Source: Deltaproteobacteria bacterium (GTDB lineage Bacteria > Desulfobacterota > DSM-4660 > Desulfatiglandales > HGW-15). From it: a stretch of DNA of 13,428 bases. Made by a program: the position numbers and the translations under genes. The notes beneath the pieces are model-generated. The model saw only the letters and a list, made by a program, of their open reading frames with translations, was not told where the DNA came from and searched no databases. Below, in pieces: positions 1 through 6,120 of the stretch (position 1 is its first letter; each line of letters opens with the position of its first letter). The stretch is taken from contig JAFGPH010000078.1 in NCBI GenBank assembly GCA_016926135.1, positions 1-13,428 on the forward strand, written 5' to 3'.

Positions 1-10
1 CTCCGGGCTT

Positions 11-66
11 CTTGAACCATGGATTGAAACGATCCTTCAGATCGTCTCAATCCTTATTGGTTCGAG
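11..66. repeat. Long imperfect inverted repeat (hairpin)
   Basis: The left arm (11-34) pairs with the right arm (40-66) around the 5-nt loop cttca. The inner 14 bp (ggattgaaacgatc against gatcgtctcaatcc) has one mismatch. The outer part (cttgaacc against ggttcgag) continues the pairing after a 3-nt bulge, giving about 22 matched positions of 24. A second small hairpin follows at 65-87 (agaacca, loop gatatcatg, tggttct). Neither is followed by a T tract on either strand, so an intrinsic terminator is not supported. It could be the end of a mobile element or an intergenic hairpin repeat; no transposase is visible. Confidence 0.6.
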
Positions 67-184
67 AACCAGATATCATGTGGTTCTGGAAAGCTATCCC
101 GGGTTGGGAAGCAGGCTTTCAGGTCCAATCAATGAGCAAATACCGGTCATGTCAAGGATTAAAAGATCGTCCGCCTTGTGCTCG

Positions 185-763
185 TTAGCATAGCTTCTGC
201 AGCTTCCCATCAACCGTTACTACGCCTGCGCTCGAAAGAATATCACGCAACGCCTCTCTGTATGTTGCATCAGGCTCTGATATGGCATCTTCATCCCATG
301 TGAACCTGACTATCCACGTTACCATCGGAGCATGATCACCTCCTCCATATCGAAGATTCTTCTTTGTTCGAACGCGCCAACCTCCACTATACGCACCCTC
401 AGCGATCATCTTCGGAACCATCACCATAATGATTTTTTCCTGATCCGCCCTATCCAAGCTACAGAAATCAATTTCTTGGTTCCCTGCGGTTCTCCCATAC
501 AACTCGGGGCCAAAGAAGTCGGCGCATCCTTTGGAAAAAGAAGGGTCGCGATTCAGGTTCTCACATAGAAACCTATTTGCATACGAATTTGCCGCTGCGT
601 TCAACTCCAGTGCGCCATGCAACGTCAGACACAAGGTCCAATCTAGTTGTGGGGGTTTGGCATGAATATGACACAATTTCTCGATCCATGCCAGAACGGG
701 AAAAACAACCTGCCTGTTGTCAATGGAAGCCTTTAGTGGGCTATTGAGATCTAGATTCACCAC
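185..763 (-). CDS. Hypothetical protein, 192 aa, possibly 5'-truncated
   Basis: I do not recognise this protein. As read it starts at a GTG (763) with no Shine-Dalgarno sequence upstream and ends at TAA (185-187). It has no signal peptide or membrane segment. It looks soluble and mixed alpha/beta, with aromatic and charged residues in the C-terminal half (for example GGWRVRTKKNLRYGGGDH and VTWIVRFTWDED). The frame stays open about 41 codons further upstream, to position 886. That stretch reads like protein (for example HALRIKQVHFRDLIRSEGIF), but no ATG, GTG or TTG occurs in it before the TAA at 887-889. The gene may therefore have lost its 5' end, or GTG 763 may be used without a ribosome site. 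It borders the restriction-modification module but points away from it, so a role in that system is not shown. Confidence 0.5.
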   Translation of the reverse strand: MVNLDLNSPLKASIDNRQVVFPVLAWIEKLCHIHAKPPQLDWTLCLTLHGALELNAAANSYANRFLCENLNRDPSFSKGCADFFGPELYGRTAGNQEIDFCSLDRADQEKIIMVMVPKMIAEGAYSGGWRVRTKKNLRYGGGDHAPMVTWIVRFTWDEDAISEPDATYREALRDILSSAGVVTVDGKLQKLC

Positions 764-1199
764 GCGAGCACGACAACATTTTTCATCTTCCCCTTGCGGC
801 CATGAAAAGATACCTTCTGAGCGGATAAGGTCTCTGAAATGGACTTGCTTAATACGGAGGGCATGGAGGAAGGCGGCAATTTTAGATTAATGAAACCTAT
901 TCTAGTATGGTACTTGTGAGATAGCAATACTTTCTAAGACTTTTTGGCAAATCAACACTAGGACAATGAGGTATGAGGTGAGCAGATCCCGGCCTTCTTA
1001 TGGTTAACGAAAGATAAAGCGGTAAAAACAACATTTGAGAAGAGTCGCTGAACTTCAAATATGTGAGGCTTTGCGATAGCAACTGCTGGCTGATTGTATC
1101 CTTCCTTCCCGCAAGAATCCTTTCTCTTAAGACAGCCCCTCTCCTCAAGTGGGACTTCGGCAAGTCCTGATGGCCTGTCGGGCATGTCAAACCAAGCCT
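764..1199. other. Intergenic stretch without a convincing gene
   Basis: This is AT-richer DNA between the unrecognised minus-strand ORF and the controller operator. Two short minus-strand frames in it (897-1190 and 958-1185) overlap each other, have no ribosome sites and resemble no family I know. The part 764-886 may be the lost N-terminal region of the ORF ending at 185. A small perfect hairpin (GGACTT, loop cggc, AAGTCC) sits at 1152-1167. A weak minus-strand promoter is conceivable near 905-935 (TTGCCA followed 17 nt later by TTGCTAT) but is not convincing. Confidence 0.4.
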
Positions 1200-1249
1200 C
1201 AGACTATAGTCTGTAGATATGTAGTCTGCATTCAGGCAGAATCTGTTCT
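1200..1249 (+). promoter_or_regulatory. C-box operator and promoter of the controller gene
   Basis: A perfect 14-bp palindrome CAGACTATAGTCTG lies at 1200-1213. Its right half, TAGTCTG, is repeated at 1222-1228, 15 bp further on, as part of a weaker second dyad (AGA at 1215-1217, TCT at 1225-1227). Paired GACT/AGTC dyads in front of a small HTH gene are the hallmark of C-protein operators in type II restriction-modification systems, where the strong left site activates and the weaker right site represses. A -10-like CAGAAT (1237-1242) would place transcription start at about the ATG at 1250. The position of a -35 box falls inside the second dyad. This fits the leaderless, C-activated promoters known from this class. 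The operator call is strong; the exact start site is inference. Confidence 0.75.
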
Positions 1250-1519
1250 ATGAAGAGGGATGTACTCACACCGCTGAATGACTCAAAACTCGAACAAGCT
1301 TTTGGGCGGGTTCTGCAAGAGCTGCGCGCTGAACGTCAGATTTCCCAGGAAGAACTTGGTTTCCGGAGTGGATATCACCGTACCTACATAAGCCTACTTG
1401 AGCGCGGAAAGAAGAACCCTTCCTTGCAGACGGTTTTTCAACTGGCTATAGCTCTCAAGGTTGAACCCACAGAAATTCTCGGACGCGTCCAAAAGCATCT
1501 CTCAAATCCGTCAAAGTGA
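1250..1519 (+). CDS. Restriction-modification controller (C) protein, XRE-type HTH
   Basis: This 89-aa protein is a single lambda-repressor-like HTH domain, about residues 14-80. It contains the segments RQISQEELGFRSGYHRTYIS and LLERGKKNPSLQTVFQLAIA, the signature of the small dimeric C proteins that control type II restriction-modification genes. Such proteins bind two adjacent operators in front of their own gene and time endonuclease expression: they first activate, then repress. The matching operator lies just upstream at 1200-1228. No Shine-Dalgarno sequence precedes the ATG, and the predicted transcription start is at or next to it, so translation may be leaderless. The stop (1517-1519) is 28 nt before the endonuclease ATG, so the two genes form one transcription unit. 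Assignment as a C protein is strong from domain plus context. Confidence 0.92.
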   Translation: MKRDVLTPLNDSKLEQAFGRVLQELRAERQISQEELGFRSGYHRTYISLLERGKKNPSLQTVFQLAIALKVEPTEILGRVQKHLSNPSK

Positions 1520-1547
1520 CGGCGCAACGAGAGTTGACAGCTTCTGT

Positions 1548-2156
1548 ATGAAGATAGTGCGGACAGAGAAACTCATTGACAGCGGCGAGTTCTCGCGGTC
1601 AAAGAAATGGCGACAGATCGAAGACCATATTAGGACCGCCATAATGTCAATCCAGTGGCCTCCAGGATCGGGATCCTTTACACTCTATGATGAATCAGGC
1701 AAAAAGCCTGGCGAGGGAAGCGGTGTAAAGCCCATCAAAGACGCATGCATGCAAACGCTGAAGAGTCTGGGCTGGCGCCTTGAAACTCCGGTAGACATTG
1801 CGACGGTGAAAAGGCCCGGTCCCATGGACGCCACATATCCTGTGGGGAACAAGCTTTTCTGCGTGGAGTGGGAAACAGGGAATATATCTTCCAGCCACAG
1901 GGCATTGAATAAAATGGCACTGGGACTGCTAAAAGGAATACTGATCGGTGGCGTGCTCATTGTTCCTACCAGGCATATGTATTGGTATCTCACCGACCGG
2001 GTAGGCAATCTCTCGGAACTTGAACCCTATTTCCCACTGTGGAGATCCTTGAATGTGGATGAGGGTCTGCTTGCTGTCGTGGCAGTTGAACATGATGCAG
2101 TCAGCAGAGATGTACCGAAGATAGGGAAAGGGACGGATGGGAGGGCACTGCGGTAA
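1548..2156 (+). CDS. BamHI-like type II restriction endonuclease (predicted GGATCC)
   Basis: Predicted to cut double-stranded GGATCC as a homodimer with Mg2+. The 202-aa product aligns along nearly its whole length with BamHI as I recall it. D94 (in GPMDATYP) and E107/E109 (in CVEWETGN) match the BamHI catalytic D94, E111 and E113; E79 is a plausible match for its E77. The BamHI residues that read the major groove are also present: N112 and S114 in GNISSSHR, and D150/R151 in YLTDRVGN. The minor-groove tail KGTDG is kept, but the chain ends at R202, roughly a dozen residues earlier than BamHI. A longer frame opens at TTG 1461 inside the controller gene. ATG 1548 is preferred because its N-terminus starts level with that of BamHI and lies after the controller stop. 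The ribosome site is weak, which suits low, controller-dependent expression. The gene ends 4 bp from the convergent methyltransferase. Confidence 0.93.
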   Translation: MKIVRTEKLIDSGEFSRSKKWRQIEDHIRTAIMSIQWPPGSGSFTLYDESGKKPGEGSGVKPIKDACMQTLKSLGWRLETPVDIATVKRPGPMDATYPVGNKLFCVEWETGNISSSHRALNKMALGLLKGILIGGVLIVPTRHMYWYLTDRVGNLSELEPYFPLWRSLNVDEGLLAVVAVEHDAVSRDVPKIGKGTDGRALR

Positions 2157-2160
2157 GAAG

Positions 2161-3519
2161 CTAAGCCTTTCGCAGCATTAGGATATATTCTCTCCTCATG
2201 GTGTTTGAAATCCCAGTGATAGGCCGGCTCATTTGTCTAACCAATCCAAGGCCATGATGCAAGGCCATTTCAGACAGCATCTCGTGAAGCCCAGGCACCT
2301 CGTCGGCGGGCAGGTCAAGTATTTTTCCTAATTGATTGTTGTTGGTCCCCACAACAATGGTGCAAATCTTGCCCGGACGCAAAACACGGGCACATTCCGA
2401 CAGCACTATATCCATGTCTTCTTCGTAAAGCTTGAATTTGTCGGCCAACTTCCTGCCTCGTAATCCGATCATATTCTGTTGTAGATCCTCCAGCCTAATC
2501 CCCAGGTAGTTTAGATGAAAGGAATCATTCTGGAGATAGTCAATGGCAAAGCTGTAAGGCGGGGAGAAAATGATGCCATCAACACTGTTATCCTGTTGTG
2601 GCAGCGCTCTTGCGTCCCCTTCGAGCGCTTCAGACGGCGCCAGGTCTGATTCCAGGCCCTTGAGGACATTCCGAATTTTCTCAACCACAAAGACATAGCG
2701 CTCAAGGATGGCTTTGAACTGTTGATCCGGCGATATTCTGGTACTCCTTTCGGCGTAGCCGGCACTGTCGAGGTAGGCCAAAAGTAGAAAGTTGTAAACC
2801 TTGGAGGTCTCAACTTGTTTGGCCGTCAGTTCCTTTCTGTCGCATTTAGTGACATATTCCGCAGCTGGCTCCATTACGGTCATGAGACCATTGCTCTTTG
2901 TGCTACGGCGGACCTTTGCGCCTAAATGAGCCTTGCCCACCCGGTTCTTGAAATACTGGAACACCTCTTCGTGATTTGAGAGGGCTTTACGCACCCGCTG
3001 CAAAGGTAGAGTGAGAGCGTCCACCTTTGTTTGCGTCATAAACCTGCAAAAGGGGCTTGCATCCAACCCTATGGATTTGATCCCCATTAAGGCAGCCTCC
3101 ACCAGCACCGTGCCCGAGCCCATCATGGGATCCAAGACGATCATACCAGGCTTTAGACCCATGACATTGATCAATCCCTTAATCATCTGGGGATGAAACT
3201 TGCCTCGATAAGGAAAGAGCCCGTGTGTGGCATATCCCGTTCTGAAGAGGTTCTTCTGGAAAAAGGACTTCAACCTTGATGATGAATGCTGGGGCAGTTT
3301 CAGAGAATGGCCTGTGCACATGAGGTAGTGACGAGTGAACTTGTCTCCCACTCGGGCAAAATATGCGCCGTTCTGCAGCAGTTCTCCGTCACTCAGGATC
3401 TTGTTCTCGTAGAAAGCCAGTTCTAGTTCGTAGATATCGTTTAGATCGGGCAGGAGTTGCCGCTCGTGGGGGAAAAGCTCAGCGGCAAGGGTGGTCGAAA
3501 TGGCATCGAGGGCGTTCAC
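2161..3519 (-). CDS. Putative DNA N4-cytosine methyltransferase (SPPY type), second of the module
   Basis: A 452-aa SAM-dependent amino-methyltransferase. The SAM-binding motif I is VLDPMMGSGTVLVEAA at about residues 128-143, preceded by a motif X-like FPYRGKFHPQM (102-112). The catalytic motif IV is FSPPYSFAIDYL (318-329). SPPY is characteristic of N4-cytosine enzymes. About 180 residues separate motifs I and IV, a place where a target-recognition region could sit, giving an alpha-like motif order. The N-terminal 95 residues have no motif I recognise. The start is GTG 3519, with AGGA 8 nt upstream; it lies 18 bp after the stop of the other methyltransferase, so they are probably co-transcribed. 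It may modify the same site as that enzyme or a different one; the sequence does not decide this. The family call is good; the exact target and base are inference. Confidence 0.82.
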   Translation of the reverse strand: MNALDAISTTLAAELFPHERQLLPDLNDIYELELAFYENKILSDGELLQNGAYFARVGDKFTRHYLMCTGHSLKLPQHSSSRLKSFFQKNLFRTGYATHGLFPYRGKFHPQMIKGLINVMGLKPGMIVLDPMMGSGTVLVEAALMGIKSIGLDASPFCRFMTQTKVDALTLPLQRVRKALSNHEEVFQYFKNRVGKAHLGAKVRRSTKSNGLMTVMEPAAEYVTKCDRKELTAKQVETSKVYNFLLLAYLDSAGYAERSTRISPDQQFKAILERYVFVVEKIRNVLKGLESDLAPSEALEGDARALPQQDNSVDGIIFSPPYSFAIDYLQNDSFHLNYLGIRLEDLQQNMIGLRGRKLADKFKLYEEDMDIVLSECARVLRPGKICTIVVGTNNNQLGKILDLPADEVPGLHEMLSEMALHHGLGLVRQMSRPITGISNTMRREYILMLRKA

Positions 3520-3537
3520 GATCCCGTCCTACCCCTG

Positions 3538-4410
3538 TCAGTCTTCCACATAATCTAGGGATTCATGGGGGTGCAGATCCTGGTTCTCCAGCCTTTCAAC
3601 AATCACATCGCAGCTCTCCAGTTCCATACCAAGCCACCGTCTAGACGTCCGTTCACAAACATCATACGTGGTTCCACTTCCTCCAAAAGGGTCTAAAACC
3701 ATATCATATTCATTTGTCGACATCTGAATAGCTCGTCCGACAAGCTTCGTGGAAAGCTGGTTGGCCATCCGCTTTCGGCTCTTGAATTTCCAATGCCTCA
3801 CAGGAGGAATGTCGTTCCAGACGTCAGTGAGATTGACGCCTTTCGGGTTCATAGCACCTCTATGACCCCCGTAATCCTTGATTTCACCACCGCAATGGCG
3901 GCAGCGCTCGATGGGTGTCCGAATCCTCCTAAAAGTTTTTGGCCTTCCCTTTGTGAAATAGATGAGGCTGTAATGAGAGGGATACAGTCTCCCAGGTATT
4001 GGGAGTGAGAGCTTAATGCTAACCGCAATCCAGTGGCGGAACACTAACCCCGCCTCAGTCAGGTAGTTCCCCAAAACAAGGTTCCACTTTGGCAAGTTAT
4101 AGACAAATAAGGAGCCTCCGCTCTTCAGCACCCGGGTGCAATGGTATAGCCACTCCTTGCACCACGAAAGGTACTCCTTATAAGGAAGGTCATCGTTTAC
4201 ACGTGAACCATATTGCTTCGAAAGGTTGAAGGGCGGATCGGCAAAGACGGTATCAATCGCCTCATCCTGAACATGGGGCAAAAGCTCCATGCAGTCGCCT
4301 TGATATAAGGCACCGAGGCTCGTTGCGAAAACGCGCCTTGCTTCAATTTCGGCGCTGACGAGATCTCCCGGATCCCATGGCTTTGGTATGTCGAGATGTT
4401 TCAGTGTCAT
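3538..4410 (-). CDS. DNA amino-methyltransferase (beta-like), probable cognate of the BamHI-like enzyme
   Basis: A SAM-dependent DNA methyltransferase of 290 aa from ATG 4410. Catalytic motif IV, DTVFADPPFNLSKQYG, lies near residues 53-68 and the SAM-binding motif I, VLDPFGGSGTTYDV, near 238-251. Motif IV before motif I is the beta-class order shared by many m4C and m6A enzymes. The middle region includes HWIAVSIKLSLPIPGRLYPS and a CRHCGGEIKDYGG segment with a CxxC pair (about 170-182), probably part of target recognition. It is the likely protective partner of the adjacent endonuclease, and for a BamHI-type system N4-cytosine methylation would be expected; the DPPF motif alone does not exclude adenine. 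An in-frame TTG at 4437 would add 9 residues; neither start has a clear Shine-Dalgarno site, and ATG is preferred. The gene heads a two-methyltransferase operon. Confidence 0.88.
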   Translation of the reverse strand: MTLKHLDIPKPWDPGDLVSAEIEARRVFATSLGALYQGDCMELLPHVQDEAIDTVFADPPFNLSKQYGSRVNDDLPYKEYLSWCKEWLYHCTRVLKSGGSLFVYNLPKWNLVLGNYLTEAGLVFRHWIAVSIKLSLPIPGRLYPSHYSLIYFTKGRPKTFRRIRTPIERCRHCGGEIKDYGGHRGAMNPKGVNLTDVWNDIPPVRHWKFKSRKRMANQLSTKLVGRAIQMSTNEYDMVLDPFGGSGTTYDVCERTSRRWLGMELESCDVIVERLENQDLHPHESLDYVED

Positions 4411-4441
4411 AACAGACGGTTGTAAATGAATTGACAACGTG

Positions 4442-4484
4442 TCCCGCTGATGGCGGGAGGGATATACTAGGAGGGAACCCCTCC
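4442..4484 (-). promoter_or_regulatory. Two small hairpins in the methyltransferase leader region
   Basis: Just upstream of the methyltransferase operon are two perfect 6-bp stems: TCCCGC/GCGGGA around tgatg (4442-4458) and GGAGGG/CCCTCC around aac (4470-4484). Between them, on the minus strand, lies TAGTATAT (about 4461-4468), which could be a -10 element. No copy of the controller operator is seen here, so the methyltransferases may be expressed independently of the C protein, which would let protection precede cutting. The structures are visible; the regulatory role is inference. Confidence 0.3.
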
Positions 4485-4670
4485 ACTCTTTGGCTCATTA
4501 TATGGAAAAAGCCATTGGGTTACAAGGGATAAGAAACCACAAGATATTGTATGCCTGGCACACGCAAGGCGGGTTTTCCCTCAGTATTCCACCCATCCGG
4601 CCAAGCAGGAAAGAGCACATCCACGGGCAATCCCAAGCTGCCATATCTGCTGCGCATCACACCCCCACCC

Positions 4671-4781
4671 AAACCTTGGATAGGAGAGTAGGATCTCAGG
4701 ACCATGGAAACCTTGGATAAGAAGAGTGTATCCCGGTCGCATCCAAACCTTGGACAAGAGAATATTGTTTCAAGATGCATC
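4671..4781. repeat. Three degenerate tandem repeats, exact 37-bp period
   Basis: AAACCTTGGA occurs at 4671, 4708 and 4745, exactly 37 bp apart each time. Similarity extends past this core (ATAGGAGAGT, ATAAGAAGAGT and ACAAGAGAAT follow in the three units) and fades toward the unit ends. The period is not a multiple of three, so this is not a protein repeat. The conserved part is too short, and the period too small, for CRISPR. It could be an eroded minisatellite or spaced protein-binding sites. Confidence 0.6.
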
Positions 4782-4839
4782 GGGTCTTTTGGGAGACCAC
4801 AACCTGCGCGGAGGATTTCGAATTTGATTTGGAACACGG

Positions 4840-4959
4840 CTACTCCTGCACCATGACCATCGTGATCCAGAACGAAAGCTCTGCACATTGCTTTTTGATG
4901 TTGTCCCACTTGTCACAGCGAGACACGATTCCCTTGTAGTTCTTGATAGGGAAATCCGG
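4840..4959 (-). pseudogene. Possible decayed C-terminal gene fragment
   Basis: On the minus strand, a frame ending in TAG at 4840-4842 reads PDFPIKNYKGIVSRC followed by DKWDNIKKQCAELSFWITMV and MVQE. The composition looks more like real protein than the arginine- and serine-rich frames around it. Upstream of about 4960 the frame stays open but loses that character, and no plausible start is found. I cannot assign a family. It may be the tail of a gene destroyed by rearrangement, or chance. Confidence 0.2.
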
Positions 4960-5208
4960 TGGCGTGCGTGGACCGCCGCAGCGGTTCCCCCGACCCGCAC
5001 TGCACCGGGAACGACCTACTGCAACTCCGCTTGAGAGAAGACCACATCCTGTGATAGGATCGAAAACCTGCCCTCGAAAAGGACCTCCGAACTCGAATAC
5101 GTTTCACGCCGAATGCCCGATGCGATGAAGGGGGCAGGCTGGAACCGGTCGGGGATGATCGGCTCGGGGCGGGGCCGGAAAGCCGGCGGACAATTTACGG
5201 CAAAAATC

Positions 5209-5240
5209 CCGTTCGCCCTTCGATACCTCAGGACGAACGC
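5209..5240 (-). repeat. Hairpin repeat copy A (TGAGGTATCGAA loop)
   Basis: Read on the minus strand, GTTCGTCC and GGGCGAAC form an 8-bp stem (one U-G wobble in RNA) around the loop TGAGGTATCGAA. It is the inverted partner of the copy at 5271-5300. From memory, hairpin repeats of the type GTTCGTCCTGAGC-like/CGAAGGACGAAC are spread between genes in deltaproteobacteria and some other phyla, in the manner of REP elements. Confidence 0.75.
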
Positions 5241-5270
5241 ATTTTGTGGGGCGTAAGCGTTTGATCTCCT

Positions 5271-5300
5271 GTTCGTGGTGAGGTATCGAACCATGAACGG
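5271..5300 (+). repeat. Hairpin repeat copy B, inverted relative to copy A
   Basis: GTTCGTGG (5271-5278) pairs with CCATGAAC (5291-5298) around the loop TGAGGTATCGAA (5279-5290). The loop is identical to that of copy A, while two stem pairs are swapped (C-G, C-G become G-C, G-C), so pairing is kept. Copies A and B face each other across 30 bp. A GTG at 5275 inside this copy opens the longer frame of the next gene, but it is not the likely start. Confidence 0.75.
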
Positions 5301-5376
5301 AAAGACGCTTGCGATACGCACGCCGGTGGTCTTCCAGGGTGACGCATTTCTCCTCCAAATCCGTATGGAGCATGCC

Positions 5377-6120
5377 ATGTTCAAATCTGCACTGGCCCTG
5401 TGCGTCTGTCTCATGGTCGTCTGTATAGCACCCGGCGTCTGCGACCCTGCGGAGGATGTGTTCACCATTAGTACCTCCTACAAGAGCCTGCTCTCCAACC
5501 CGGAGCAGACCGGGATGCTGGACAAATTGACAAAGGAAGCCTTCCGCAGGATCGGGTTGCGCGTTGAGATCGTATTCACCCCCACGGAAAGGTCCCTCGT
5601 GGATGTCAATGCCGGGCTCCTGGACGGGGAACTGAACAGAATCGAGGGCATGGAGCGCGGTTTCCCCAACCTGGTGCGGGTTCCCGAATCGAACATGACG
5701 ATGCATTTTGTCGCCTTTGCTAAAAAGGCATACCCTCTGAACGGATGGAAGAGCCTCGAACCCTTTCATGTGGGTATTGTGCGGGGATGGAAGATTCTTG
5801 AGAAAGAAACCCGGGGCTTTCCTCACGTCATTCTTGTGCCCACGGAAACGGAACTGTTCACCATGCTCTTCAAAGACCGCATCGACGTGGCCCTCTACGA
5901 TAAACTTACGGGGTACGAGCAGCTCAAACTGCGGGGCTTTGTCGGCATACGGCATCTGGAGCCGCCCCTGGCCAGCAGGGAGATGTTCCTGTACCTGCAC
6001 AAGAAACACGAAGGCATGGTGGATGCAGTGGCCAAGGCCCTGAGACAGATGAAGCAAGACGGAACATATGACAGGATCGTCAGGGAAACCACATCACGCG
6101 TCATGATGGATAAGCCATGA
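5377..6120 (+). CDS. Periplasmic solute-binding-like protein (SBP family 3-like)
   Basis: Predicted periplasmic protein of 247 aa. The first 22 or so residues (MFKSALALCVCLMVVCIAPG...) form a signal peptide with one basic residue and a hydrophobic core. There is no proper lipobox, so cleavage by signal peptidase I is expected. The mature part resembles the amino-acid-type solute-binding fold: an N-terminal strand FTISTSY, then a helix MLDKLTKEAFRRIGLRVEIV, a middle repeat of the lobe pattern (FHVGIVRGWKILEK), and a C-terminal helix AVAKALRQMKQDGTYDRIV typical of SBP_bac_3. The frame is open from GTG 5275, but ATG 5377 is chosen because GGAG (5367-5370) lies 6 nt upstream and the signal peptide starts there. 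No ABC permease or ATPase is nearby. The stop overlaps the start of the membrane sensor, so it more likely serves as a ligand-sensing partner than as a transporter subunit. Confidence 0.82.
   Translation: MFKSALALCVCLMVVCIAPGVCDPAEDVFTISTSYKSLLSNPEQTGMLDKLTKEAFRRIGLRVEIVFTPTERSLVDVNAGLLDGELNRIEGMERGFPNLVRVPESNMTMHFVAFAKKAYPLNGWKSLEPFHVGIVRGWKILEKETRGFPHVILVPTETELFTMLFKDRIDVALYDKLTGYEQLKLRGFVGIRHLEPPLASREMFLYLHKKHEGMVDAVAKALRQMKQDGTYDRIVRETTSRVMMDKP

Larger units (their letters stand above)
4485..5208. other. Gene-poor spacer between the RM module and the sensory unit
   Basis: More than 700 bp with no convincing intact gene. The short frames on both strands overlap one another, lack ribosome sites and match no family I recognise. 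The region contains the 37-bp tandem repeats (4671-4781) and a possible decayed gene tail (4840-4959). It probably marks the junction between the acquired restriction-modification island and the resident chromosome. Confidence 0.5.

Noticed and set aside
55..72. GGTTCGAGAACC resembling a tRNA T-arm
   Set aside because: The required C after the 7-nt loop is missing, and no acceptor, D or anticodon arms can be built around it. It is better explained as a self-complementary hairpin.
897..1190. Small minus-strand ORFs upstream of the controller
   Set aside because: The frames overlap, lack ribosome sites and have unnatural composition.
1461..1547. Upstream TTG start for the endonuclease, overlapping the controller gene
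   Set aside because: The extra 29 residues have no counterpart in BamHI, and the ATG at 1548 gives a matching N-terminus.
4671..4781. Possible CRISPR array from the regularly spaced AAACCTTGGA units
   Set aside because: Only about 10-20 nt per unit are conserved and the full period is 37 bp, too short for repeat plus spacer. No cas genes are nearby.
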